A stretch of DNA of 5,755 bases from an uncultured Verrucomicrobia subdivision 3 bacterium (GTDB lineage Bacteria > Verrucomicrobiota > Verrucomicrobiae > Limisphaerales > CAMLLE01), in NCBI GenBank assembly GCA_946480555.1, contig CAMLLE010000229.1, forward strand, positions 1-5,755, in the 5' to 3' direction. Below are positions 5,626 through 5,755 of this stretch, piece by piece. The position numbers and the translations under genes are program-made. The notes beneath the pieces were generated by a model. The model worked only from the letters and a program-made list of their open reading frames with translations, was not told the DNA's origin and made no database searches. Position 1 is the first letter of the stretch. Every line of letters begins with the position of its first letter.

Positions 5626-5755
5626 GGCCTCTGCGTTTTTTGCGCTCTCTGCGGTTCAACCCGCTTCCCACGGTCGATTGTTAACCGCAAAGACTGCTCC
5701 GTTTTATAGCGTTTCTCCAAATTCATTTCCGGATCATCTCACCGCGGAGGCGCAG
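5626..5755. repeat. Fragments of a dispersed 'CTCTGCG...GCGGTTAA' type intergenic repeat
   Basis: The non-coding right end carries pieces of one motif in both orientations. CTCTGCG (5629-5635) is followed by TTTTTGCG, CTCTCTGCG and GCGGTTCAA (up to 5659). After about 20 bp comes the reverse-oriented TTAACCGCAAAG (5681-5692), so GCGGTT (5651-5656) and AACCGC (5683-5688) are inverted. A third piece, ACCGCGGAGGCGCAG, runs from 5741 to the window edge and probably continues beyond it. Strings of this kind recur between genes in Verrucomicrobia and Planctomycetes, by recollection. It is not a coding region, and no transposase or terminal repeat of an insertion sequence is visible. Confidence 0.55.

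Noticed and set aside
5511..5726. 71-residue open frame on the minus strand at the right end
   Set aside because: Its sequence (for example EPQRAQKTQR) comes from translating the intergenic repeat, and it overlaps the protease gene end.
1..5755. CRISPR array, insertion sequence, phage or defence system, tRNA or rRNA
   Set aside because: No regular spacer-repeat pattern, transposase or integrase motif, or RNA gene sequence was recognised on either strand.

Overview
The window looks like chromosomal DNA of a GC-rich Gram-negative bacterium, most probably a member of Verrucomicrobiota (Pedosphaera/Limisphaerales-like). This rests on recognition, not on a search. The R/G-rich 566-residue protein is of a type I associate with that phylum, as are the two intergenic repeat styles ('CATCCAA' units; 'CTCTGCG...GCGGTTAA' units). 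A periplasmic OpgG protein implies an outer membrane.

Layout. Three genes lie on the minus strand, in transcription order: an uncharacterised 566-residue protein (3838 to 2138), a small three-helix membrane protein of the DUF2721 type (2001 to 1489), and a glucan biosynthesis/processing protein of the OpgG/MdoG family (1384 to beyond the left edge; the last roughly 50 residues are missing). Gaps of 136 and 104 bp separate them, and the second gap carries a small tandem repeat, so co-transcription is possible but not shown. A 193-bp divergent intergenic region with a 22-bp dyad separates them from the plus-strand genes. These are a MoeB/ThiF-type E1-like adenylyltransferase fused to a C-terminal rhodanese domain (4032-5180), then a small clan AA (retropepsin-like) aspartic protease (ORF ending at 5588). 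The final about 165 bp are non-coding and carry fragments of a dispersed-looking repeat.

Function. OpgG acts on periplasmic beta-1,2-glucan. The MoeB-rhodanese protein activates and sulfurates a ubiquitin-like sulfur carrier (MoaD, ThiS or CysO type) whose gene is not in this window. There is no sign of a mobile element, CRISPR array, phage or defence island, and no RNA gene was recognised.

The points most worth a second look are the uncharacterised protein, with its RGG-like disordered N-terminus and a possible winged helix split by an Ala/Pro linker, and the protease ORF. The protease's family-like N-terminus continues upstream of any standard start codon and is in frame with moeB through a single TGA.
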